The notes below the pieces were generated by a model. The model made no database searches. It worked only from the letters and a program-made list of their open reading frames with translations, and had not been told where the DNA came from. DNA of 64,000 nucleotides from NCBI GenBank assembly GCA_948473115.1, contig CAOKWI010000005.1, positions 34,574-98,573 of the forward strand. Reading direction: 5' to 3'. Positions 1 to 7,959 of the stretch are shown piece by piece (within the stretch, counting starts at the first letter, position 1; every line of letters starts with the position of its first letter). This DNA comes from an uncultured Lachnospiraceae bacterium (GTDB lineage Bacteria; Bacillota; Clostridia; Lachnospirales; Lachnospiraceae). The position numbers and the translations under genes were made by a program.

Positions 1-1
1 A

Positions 2-1570
2 TTCCTGAAACAGCCTGCCACGGAGGGCGGCTATATCGTGGATCTGATGGAGCACCTGGCTCTTTCCAGGCCGGACATTTCCTTTAAACTGCTGGTGGGA
101 AGCCAGATGAAGTTCCACACTTCGGGAAACGGAGACTTGAAGGAAGTCATTTATCGCATTTACGGCAGGGATGTGGCTGCGTCCCTTGTGCCGGTGCAGA
201 CGGAAAGGGACGGCATCCATGTGGAGGGTTATCTGGGGAAGCCTGTGCTGGTGCGCTCCAACCGGAATTTTGAGATCTATTTCATCAACGGCAGGTTCAT
301 CCGCAGCAGTGTGGTGTCCCGGGCCGTGGAGGAGGGGTATAAGGAGTATCTGATGCAGCATAAATTCCCGCTCTGTGTCCTCCACATTACCATGGATACG
401 GCCAGGGTGGATGTGAATGTGCATCCCACCAAGATGGATGTGCGGTTCAGCGATGCCATCGCTTTCAGCAACTTCCTGATGGAAATCGTGAGAGAAGCCC
501 TGCGCGGCAGGGAGATGATACCGGAGGCTTCCCTGTCCGGCGACAGGGAATGGAAGGCGGCAGCCGCGGCGGAACAGAAGGCGGCACAGGAAGAACAGAC
601 GCCGGAACCTTTTGAGCGGAATCGCACGGAGAGCTATCATCTGGAGGAAGAGACAAAGTATAGGGCAGCTGCCGCGGAGAGGAAGATACAAAGCCCGGAA
701 ATGCAGGATTTTATGCAGAATCCTGTCTGGAGAAGGGTAAAAATGTCGGAAAAACCGGTCGAAGGAAGCGATTTATCGCAGAAAATGACAGAAAACACAG
801 CAGAACCGGCTGTTTCGGCAGAGGAAGAAGACTTTTTCACAGAGACCTCCGAATTGCCTGAGGACGCGGGACAGCATGATACGTTCCCGCTGCCCCCGCC
901 GGAACAGGAACAGCCAGCACTGGGGCAGCTGGAATCGGGCGTGACGTCACAGCTGAACCTGTTCGAGGAGAAGATCCTGACAGTGGACAATCGTTCCCGA
1001 TTCCGTATTATCGGACAGGTTTTCGAGACATACTGGCTGATACAGTTTGAGGAAAAGCTGATGATGGTGGATCAGCATGCGGCCCATGAGAAAGTGAATT
1101 ATGAACGGCTCATGAAGCAGTACCGGGAGAAGAACGTGATCTCCCAGGCGCTGATGCCGCCGGCAATCGTCAGTCTGTCAGGCCAGGAGGAGACCATGCT
1201 GAAAGAGAACATGGAGGTCTTCGCCTCCCTGGGATTTGAGGTGGAATCCTTCGGCGGCAGCGAGTATGCCCTGCGGAGTGTGCCGGTGGATCTCTACGGC
1301 TGCGACGGGCGGGAAATGTTCCTGGAGGTGCTGGATCAGCTCTCCTCAGGAACTGCATTCGGCAATATCCGCGTGATAGAGGAAAAGATTGCCTCCATGT
1401 CCTGCAAAGCAGCGGTAAAGGGAAACAGTCTGCTGAGCTTCGCGGAGGCGGAAGCGCTGATCGATGAATTGCTGACCCTGGAAAACCCTTATAACTGCCC
1501 CCACGGCAGACCCACCATTGTCACCATGACAAAGGCGGAGATGGACAGAAAGTTCAAGCGCATCGTGTAA
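2..1570 (+). CDS. mutL: DNA mismatch repair protein MutL (C-terminal part, 5' end outside window)
   Basis: Frame open from the window edge; GHKL/S5 region (VNVHPTKMDVRFSD), C-terminal dimerisation motif DQHAAHEKVNYE, and CPHGRPT near the C-terminus; followed by miaA as usual. Confidence 0.95.
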   Translation, partial: FLKQPATEGGYIVDLMEHLALSRPDISFKLLVGSQMKFHTSGNGDLKEVIYRIYGRDVAASLVPVQTERDGIHVEGYLGKPVLVRSNRNFEIYFINGRFIRSSVVSRAVEEGYKEYLMQHKFPLCVLHITMDTARVDVNVHPTKMDVRFSDAIAFSNFLMEIVREALRGREMIPEASLSGDREWKAAAAAEQKAAQEEQTPEPFERNRTESYHLEEETKYRAAAAERKIQSPEMQDFMQNPVWRRVKMSEKPVEGSDLSQKMTENTAEPAVSAEEEDFFTETSELPEDAGQHDTFPLPPPEQEQPALGQLESGVTSQLNLFEEKILTVDNRSRFRIIGQVFETYWLIQFEEKLMMVDQHAAHEKVNYERLMKQYREKNVISQALMPPAIVSLSGQEETMLKENMEVFASLGFEVESFGGSEYALRSVPVDLYGCDGREMFLEVLDQLSSGTAFGNIRVIEEKIASMSCKAAVKGNSLLSFAEAEALIDELLTLENPYNCPHGRPTIVTMTKAEMDRKFKRIV

Positions 1571-1572
1571 AA

Positions 1573-1620
1573 AAGCGTCCCTTCGTGACGCTTGCAAGAA
1601 TGCTTCGCATTCTTGTGAGA
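1573..1620. other. two adjacent hairpins (AGCGTC..GACGCT and CAAGAATGC-TTC-GCATTCTTG)
   Basis: Direct inverted repeats between mutL and miaA. Confidence 0.6.
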
Positions 1621-1642
1621 TTTGCCTGATTTGAGGATAAAT

Positions 1643-2626
1643 ATGAAGCTGGAAAAGAAAAACGTGCTGGATATGAAGCCCCCCATGATTGTTCTGACCG
1701 GACCCACCGCAGTGGGCAAGACGAAGCTTTCCCTGGCGCTGGCGGAGGCCGTGGGGGGTGAGATCATCTCCGCGGATTCCATGCAGGTCTACAGGCATAT
1801 GGATATCGGTTCGGCGAAGATCACACAGGAGGAGATGCGGGGGATCCCCCATCATATGATCGACATCCTGGAGCCATGGGAAGCTTTTCATGTGGCTGCC
1901 TTTAAGGAGCGGTGTGAAAGGGCGCTGACAGAGATCTACGGGCGTGAGCATATTCCCATTGTCGCCGGAGGAACCGGATTTTACATCCAGGCATTGCTGC
2001 GGGATATCGATTTTACGGAGAATGAGGAGGATGCGGAATACCGCGCCTGCCTGGAGGAACTGGCCGCCAGGGAAGGCGCCGGAAAGCTTTACGGGATGCT
2101 TCTGGAGGCAGATCCGGAGGCTGCCCGTGCGATCCACCCCCATAACAGCAAGCGCGTCATACGCGCACTGGAATATCATCATCTGACCGGACAGAAGATC
2201 TCCCTGCACAACGAGCAGGAGCGACAGAAGCAGAGCGCGTACAATTCCTGTTACTTTGTGCTGAACGATCTGCGGGAGCGGCTGTATGAGCGCATCGAAC
2301 AGCGGATCGACGAAATGCTGGAACAGGGGCTTGTGGCGGAGGTAGAGAAGCTGCGTGATATGGGCTGCCACCGGGGAATGGTTTCCATGCAGGGGCTGGG
2401 ATATAAGGAAATCCTTGCTTATCTGGAGGGAGAGTACACCTATGAGCATGCGGTGGAGATCCTCAAGCGGGACACCAGACACTTTGCCAAAAGACAGCTC
2501 ACCTGGTTTCGCAGGGAATCGGATGTGATCTGGATAAATAAAAACGAGTTTGGATATGATGAACGGAAGATACTGGAATTTATGCTGGATGAATTACAGG
2601 AGCATGGAATTGTCGTGGAACGCTGA
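1643..2626 (+). CDS. miaA: tRNA dimethylallyltransferase
   Basis: P-loop GPTAVGKTKLSLALA, ISADSMQVYRHMDIGSAK, FHVAAFKERCERAL, RDTRHFAKRQLTWFRRE. Confidence 0.95.
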   Translation: MKLEKKNVLDMKPPMIVLTGPTAVGKTKLSLALAEAVGGEIISADSMQVYRHMDIGSAKITQEEMRGIPHHMIDILEPWEAFHVAAFKERCERALTEIYGREHIPIVAGGTGFYIQALLRDIDFTENEEDAEYRACLEELAAREGAGKLYGMLLEADPEAARAIHPHNSKRVIRALEYHHLTGQKISLHNEQERQKQSAYNSCYFVLNDLRERLYERIEQRIDEMLEQGLVAEVEKLRDMGCHRGMVSMQGLGYKEILAYLEGEYTYEHAVEILKRDTRHFAKRQLTWFRRESDVIWINKNEFGYDERKILEFMLDELQEHGIVVER

Positions 2627-2722
2627 TCAAGGCGCGTCTGCAGAAGATTCCGGGACAAGGATGCGATATGCTTATAACCGGTTCTTCCCTGGAAAAAGGT
2701 GACTGCCCGGAAGCGAGAAGGG

Positions 2723-2847
2723 AACAGTTCGGCCTTAGCAGTGCCTGGCGGCTTGTTTGGGTGGAAAAGGGGACAGCATGGCGCCGCCGTCCCTTGAGCC
2801 GGAAACCCAGAGAACAAGCTACCAGACACTACTAAGGCTGAACTGTT
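2723..2847. repeat. long inverted repeat (35-bp arms, about 30/35 complementary, 65-bp spacer)
   Basis: aacagttcggccttagcagtgcctggcggcttgtt (2723-2757) versus aacaagctaccagacactactaaggctgaactgtt (2813-2847). Confidence 0.85.
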
Positions 2848-2851
2848 ATAA

Positions 2852-2940
2852 GGGAAGATAAGGAAGGGAAGATAAGGAAGAGAAGACAAGGAAGAGAAGA
2901 CAAGGAAGAGAAGATAAAGAAGAGAAGATAGGGAAGAGAG
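2852..2940. repeat. polypurine tandem repeat, 14-bp unit x about 6 (AGATAAGGAAGAGA)
   Basis: Read directly; ends 11 bp before the ATG at 2952. Confidence 0.9.
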
Positions 2941-2951
2941 GACACAAGACC

Positions 2952-4268
2952 ATGACTGTCACAGAACATACAAAGGAATTATACAGTGCCATGGGTATAT
3001 CGCCGGAAGTATATGACTATGGAAACGTGATCGCCGTACAGCTGCGGGAGCGCTTTCAACAGATAGACGACATTGCCGAATACAACCAGCTGAAGGTGCT
3101 CCATGCCATGCAGAAAAACCAGGTCAGCGAGGCCTGTCTGCTGGGAACCACGGGATACGGCTATAACGACCTGGGGAGGGACACCCTGGAGGCGGTCTAC
3201 GCGGACATTTTCCACACGGAGGACGCTCTGGTGCGTCCCCAGATCACATGTGGGACCCATGCCCTGGCCCTGGCTCTGATGAGCAACCTGAGACCCGGGG
3301 ACGAGCTTTTCTCCCCGGTGGGAAAACCCTACGATACCCTGGAGGAAGTGATCGGCATCCGGCCCTCCAGAGGCTCCCTTGCGGAATACGGTGTGACCTA
3401 CAGGCAGACGGATCTGCTGGAGGACGGAAGCTTCGATTATGAGGGCATCCGGAAATCCGTCAACGAAAAGACCCGCCTTGTGACCATACAGCGCTCCAAG
3501 GGCTATCAGACCAGACCCACCCTCTCCGTGGAACGCATCGGGGAATTGATCAGGTTTATCAAAGAGATCAAACCTGACGTGATCTGTATGGTAGACAACT
3601 GTTATGGTGAATTTGTGGAAGAGAGAGAGCCCGGCGATGTGGGGGCGGATCTGGTGGTGGGCTCCCTGATCAAGAATCCCGGCGGCGGGCTGGCGCCCAT
3701 CGGCGGCTATATCGCAGGAAAAAAAGAGTGCGTGGAGAACGCTGCCTTCCGCCTGACCTCCCCCGGCCTGGGCAAAGAGGTGGGGGCTTCCCTGGGGATC
3801 CTGAAAGACTTTTACCAGGGGCTTTTCCTTGCCCCTGTGGTTACCGCGGGCGCGCTGAAAGGCGCTGTCTTCGCGGCTAATCTGTATGAAAAGCTGGGCT
3901 ATGCCGTGGTTCCCAATGGCAGCGAGAGCAGGCACGATATCATCCAGGCCGTCACCTTCGGACAGCCCGAGGGGGTGATCGCATTCTGCCGCGGGATCCA
4001 GGCGGCGGCGCCGGTGGACAGCCATGTGACCCCGGAGCCCTGGGATATGCCGGGCTACGACGCGAAGGTGATCATGGCGGCGGGGGCTTTTGTGTCCGGC
4101 TCCTCCATTGAATTGTCCGCCGACGGTCCCATCAAACCGCCCTACGCCGTCTACTTCCAGGGAGGACTTACCTGGCAGCACGCCAGATTCGGCATTTTGA
4201 AATCACTGCAGTCGTTGGTTGACGCCGGTCTGGTGGAACGGAATGCCCTCCGCTGTAACAATATGTAG
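2952..4268 (+). CDS. aluminium resistance / methionine gamma-lyase family PLP-dependent protein
   Basis: FHTEDALVRPQITCGTHALALALMSNLRPGDEL, DNCYGEFVEEREP, GSLIKNPGGGLAPIGGYIAG (PLP lysine region). Confidence 0.9.
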   Translation: MTVTEHTKELYSAMGISPEVYDYGNVIAVQLRERFQQIDDIAEYNQLKVLHAMQKNQVSEACLLGTTGYGYNDLGRDTLEAVYADIFHTEDALVRPQITCGTHALALALMSNLRPGDELFSPVGKPYDTLEEVIGIRPSRGSLAEYGVTYRQTDLLEDGSFDYEGIRKSVNEKTRLVTIQRSKGYQTRPTLSVERIGELIRFIKEIKPDVICMVDNCYGEFVEEREPGDVGADLVVGSLIKNPGGGLAPIGGYIAGKKECVENAAFRLTSPGLGKEVGASLGILKDFYQGLFLAPVVTAGALKGAVFAANLYEKLGYAVVPNGSESRHDIIQAVTFGQPEGVIAFCRGIQAAAPVDSHVTPEPWDMPGYDAKVIMAAGAFVSGSSIELSADGPIKPPYAVYFQGGLTWQHARFGILKSLQSLVDAGLVERNALRCNNM

Positions 4269-4449
4269 AAAATCATCAAAATAAAATCTATGAATTTTAT
4301 GTACAGGTTTTCAAATTTGTGGTATTATAGTAAGACGTATGAGGGAAATGCTTCCAATGGGCAGGAAGATTTTCCCGTCTGTGCGGCTGCAGTCCGTTGA
4401 CAGATGGAATGTTACCCTCATGGAAGAATGAAAAAGAAGAGGAAATACT

Positions 4450-4689
4450 TTGAGAAGAGTGAATTGGGTACTGGTCCTGCTGGTGCTGGTGGGATTTGTG
4501 ATCGGCCGTTTCATAGGAACCTTCTTTGACGGAAGCTTCCTGAATTACGGACAATCCTTCGGACTGAGTTCCCCCATGGTGCTTGATCTGGGATTTTTCG
4601 TGCTGACCTTCGGACTCACCATCCAGATCACCATCGCAAGTGTCATCGGAGTGGTGATAGCGCTGGTGGTATACCGCTTTATCAGATAG
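4450..4689 (+). CDS. small two-TM membrane protein (DUF4321-like)
   Basis: 79 aa, TTG start, two hydrophobic segments, located just before radC. Confidence 0.65.
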   Translation: MRRVNWVLVLLVLVGFVIGRFIGTFFDGSFLNYGQSFGLSSPMVLDLGFFVLTFGLTIQITIASVIGVVIALVVYRFIR

Positions 4690-4734
4690 TTCTGCCATGT
4701 CCTGTCAGTCGGAGAGGGTTGCAGGGAGAAAGAT

Positions 4735-5433
4735 ATGGCAAGCGGAAAAAACAAATCAACTTATCAGGCACAGCTCCTTCCCTATGAAAGGTTTCTTCGG
4801 TTCGGACCGGAGAACCTGACGGAGACAGAGCTGCTTGCGATCATTATCCGTACCGGTACAAAGGACTGTAATGCCTTGCAGCTGGCGCAACAGGTTCTCT
4901 CGCTGGCGAAATATCCCAAGGAGGGACTGCTGGGACTCTATGATGTGTCTTTGAAGGAACTGCAGGGCATCAAGGGGATCGGGGAGGTCAAGGCTGTGAA
5001 GCTGAAATGCCTCACGGAGCTGACCATGCGGATGAGCGCTGCCACCGCGAAGAAAGGGGACTGTTTCAACAGCTCGGGACAGGTGGCGGATTACTTTATG
5101 GAAAAACTGCGTCACAAAAAGACGGAATGCGTGATTCTGGTCTGTCTGGATGCAAAGACGCAGATACTCTCGGAGCAGAAGCTTTCCGAGGGGAGTGTGA
5201 GAATGTCGCTGATCTCACCAAGGGAGATCTTTCTGACGGCGCTGCAATGTAATGCGGTCAATATCCTGCTGGTGCACAATCATCCCAGCGGCGACCCGAC
5301 GCCCAGCAGGGCGGACATGGAACTGACCGCCAACCTGAGGGAACTGGGTGATAAAATGGATATCCCGCTGCTGGATCATGTCATCATCGGGGATAACCGG
5401 TACACCAGCTTCAAGGAAGCGCTGCTTTTATAG
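4735..5433 (+). CDS. radC: RadC family JAB-domain protein
   Basis: HhH region and C-terminal LLVHNHPSGDPTPSRADMELT ... LLDHVIIGD. Confidence 0.95.
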   Translation: MASGKNKSTYQAQLLPYERFLRFGPENLTETELLAIIIRTGTKDCNALQLAQQVLSLAKYPKEGLLGLYDVSLKELQGIKGIGEVKAVKLKCLTELTMRMSAATAKKGDCFNSSGQVADYFMEKLRHKKTECVILVCLDAKTQILSEQKLSEGSVRMSLISPREIFLTALQCNAVNILLVHNHPSGDPTPSRADMELTANLRELGDKMDIPLLDHVIIGDNRYTSFKEALLL

Positions 5434-5462
5434 ATCATTACGTTAAGAAAGGGGCTTTTGTT

Positions 5463-6473
5463 TTGGCAAATAACGCATTCGGTATCGACCTCGGTACCAA
5501 CAATATTAAAATCTACAGCAGAGGCGAAGACAACGTTCTTGTGGAAAAGAACATGATTGCCATTGAGAATAAAAACACGCTGTTCGCCTATGGCGATTCC
5601 GCTTTTGAAATGTATGAGAAGGCGCCCAGCAATATTCATATTTCTTATCCGCTGTCCAATGGAGTCATCGCCGATATCAAGAATATGGAGACCCTGGTAC
5701 GCTATTTTATCAGCGACCTGCAGAAGGGCAATAACAAGCCCGCTGATTTTTTTATCGCGGTTCCCACGGATGTGACGGAAGTGGAGAAGAGAGCTTTTTA
5801 CGATCTGATCAGGGACGCCAATGTGAAGGCGAAAAGGATCATGGTGGTGGAGAAGGCGGTGGCGGACGGCCTTGGACTGGACATTGATGTGAAAAATTCC
5901 CAGGGTGTCCTGGTGGTGAATGTGGGGTATGAGACCACGGAGATCTCCATTTTATCCCTGGGAGGGATTGTGCTCAGCCGCCTGATCAAGACGGGGGGAC
6001 TGAAATTTGATGAGGCGATCCGTGCCGCGGTGCGCAAGGAATTCAGCCTGATCATCGGCGGCAAGACCGCGGAGACAGTGAAGATTTCCCTCAGCGAGCT
6101 GGAGAAGGAAGAGCAAGGAGCCGTGGTCTACGGCAGGGATATTGTGACGGGGCTTCCGGTGGAGCGGGAGATTCCCACCAGACTGGTGGATCAGTGTCTG
6201 GAGGAGCATTTTAACACCATCATTGACAATGTGAAGGTGATCCTGGAGAGGACTCCCCCCGAGCTTGCCGCGGACATCTACCGTCACGGCGTTTATCTCA
6301 CCGGCGGGGCATCCCAGGTGAGCCATCTGTCGGAGCGTCTCGCCACAGGGACGGGACTGAAGGTAAATGTGGCCGAGAATCCCGTTACCAGCGTTGTTAT
6401 GGGGCTTGCCAAGATCATCAAGGACGACAACTATAAATCTGTAGCCTATGCAATCGAAGGGATGAGTAAATGA
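5463..6473 (+). CDS. mreB: rod shape-determining protein MreB/Mbl family
   Basis: GIDLGTNNIKIY actin-fold phosphate motif, followed by mreC-mreD. Confidence 0.93.
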   Translation: MANNAFGIDLGTNNIKIYSRGEDNVLVEKNMIAIENKNTLFAYGDSAFEMYEKAPSNIHISYPLSNGVIADIKNMETLVRYFISDLQKGNNKPADFFIAVPTDVTEVEKRAFYDLIRDANVKAKRIMVVEKAVADGLGLDIDVKNSQGVLVVNVGYETTEISILSLGGIVLSRLIKTGGLKFDEAIRAAVRKEFSLIIGGKTAETVKISLSELEKEEQGAVVYGRDIVTGLPVEREIPTRLVDQCLEEHFNTIIDNVKVILERTPPELAADIYRHGVYLTGGASQVSHLSERLATGTGLKVNVAENPVTSVVMGLAKIIKDDNYKSVAYAIEGMSK

Positions 6474-7336
6474 GCCCGATCATAAAAAGAAAAGGGGAGA
6501 GATTTACTTTACCGAGTAAATATCTCCTTTTGATTTTAACCATATTGTGTACAGGTATGATGCTGGTCACCTTTGGGACGGATGTGTTTAACCGCCCCCT
6601 GAATACCGTGGTGGGCTATGTCGTCGTTCCCTTCCAGCGGGGGATCAGCACCGTGGGAGGCTGGCTTTCCAACCGTTCCGAGGAGCTGGTGCAGATCAGG
6701 ACGCTGCTGGACGAAAATGCCCGGCTGCGGGAGGAGATTGCCGCCCTGACGGAGGAGAACACCCTGCTTCAGCAGGATAAATATGAGCTGAACCGGATGC
6801 GGGAGCTGGTCTCGCTGGATGAACAGTACGGCGAGTACACGAAAGTCGGCGCCCGGATCATAGGCAGGGATTCCGGAAACTGGTATTCCTCCTTTGTCAT
6901 TGACAAGGGAGAGGAGGACGGGCTGGCGGTTGACATGAATGTGATCGCGGGAGGCGGTCTGGTAGGCAGAATCACTTCCGTGGGTCCCAACTGGGCCAGG
7001 GTAACTTCCATTATTTCCGACAATGTCAATGTCAGCGCCATGACACTTTCCACAGAAGACAATCTTACCATTACAGGTGATTTAAAGCTGATGGCCAATA
7101 ACTGCATTACCTTCAGCCAGCTTGTGGACAGCAAGGACAAGGTGGTGGAGGGGGATAAGGTAGTGACCTCCGATATCAGCGATAAATATCTGCCCAATAT
7201 ACTGATCGGGTATATCAACACCATCAATAAGGATAACAATAATCTGACGAAATCCGGTCTGGTCACGCCCGCGGTTGACTTTGAGCATCTCAGCGAGGTG
7301 CTGGTGATCACGGATAGGAAGCAGACTGTGGAATAG
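6470..7336 (+). CDS. mreC: rod shape-determining protein MreC
   Basis: TM plus coiled coil, GARIIGRDSGNWYSSFVIDKGEEDGL, GGGLVGRITSVGPNWARVTSII. Confidence 0.95.
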   Translation: MSPIIKRKGERFTLPSKYLLLILTILCTGMMLVTFGTDVFNRPLNTVVGYVVVPFQRGISTVGGWLSNRSEELVQIRTLLDENARLREEIAALTEENTLLQQDKYELNRMRELVSLDEQYGEYTKVGARIIGRDSGNWYSSFVIDKGEEDGLAVDMNVIAGGGLVGRITSVGPNWARVTSIISDNVNVSAMTLSTEDNLTITGDLKLMANNCITFSQLVDSKDKVVEGDKVVTSDISDKYLPNILIGYINTINKDNNNLTKSGLVTPAVDFEHLSEVLVITDRKQTVE

Positions 7337-7402
7337 GGTGAAAAGTACTTCTAACCGCTCGCAGCAATGGATGCTTCGCGGAGAAGTACTAAGTTTCACC
7401 CT
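7335..7402. other. hairpin between mreC and mreD
   Basis: agggtgaaaagtacttct (7335-7352) pairs with agaagtactaagtttcaccct (7382-7402), with an inner ccgc/gcgg stem. Confidence 0.75.
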
Positions 7403-7440
7403 GGAACCGGGGCACAGTAAGGTCATGCCATGGAGGGTAT

Positions 7441-7959
7441 ATGCTGAGAAAGGTTATCGTCACACTATTTATTTTAACATGTTTTATCTTACAGTGCAGT
7501 GTGTTCAACAGCCTGGCATTCGCGGGGATCATCCCCAACCTGATGATCATACTGACTTCCTCCTTCGGATTCATGAGAGGGGAGAAGGAGGGGCTGGTGA
7601 TCGGTTTTTTCTGCGGACTGCTGAGCGATATCTTCTTTGGAAGCTTTTTGGGGTTCTACGCGCTGGTGCTGATGTACATAGGCTATCTGAACGGAAAGTT
7701 CAGCAGGATATTTTATCCCGAGGATATCAAGCTTCCCATTGCGCTGATTGTGATCAGCGACCTTTCCTACGGGGTTCTGTGTTACTGCCTGATGTTCCTG
7801 CTGCGCGGCAGGTTTGAGTTCAGCTACTATTTCAGACATGTGATCCTGCCGGAAGCAATTTACACCATTGTCATCACTATCTTCCTGTATCCGGTTATCC
7901 TGCTGGTGAACGGGAAGCTGGAAGCAAGGGAAAAAAGGAGAGCGCAGAAATTTGTTTGA
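7441..7959 (+). CDS. mreD: rod shape-determining protein MreD
   Basis: Multi-TM, ATG start, synteny mreC-mreD-PBP2. Confidence 0.92.
   Translation: MLRKVIVTLFILTCFILQCSVFNSLAFAGIIPNLMIILTSSFGFMRGEKEGLVIGFFCGLLSDIFFGSFLGFYALVLMYIGYLNGKFSRIFYPEDIKLPIALIVISDLSYGVLCYCLMFLLRGRFEFSYYFRHVILPEAIYTIVITIFLYPVILLVNGKLEAREKRRAQKFV

Noticed and set aside
1346-2482. 378-aa minus-strand ORF opposite mutL/miaA, and similar long antisense ORFs (2979-4181, 20635-21462, 45216-46502, 54233-55330, 62774-63598)
   Set aside because: All are antisense shadows of clear coding genes; high-GC third-position effects keep these frames open.
4735-5433. radC considered as a mobile-element marker
   Set aside because: It is in the usual chromosomal radC-mreBCD context.
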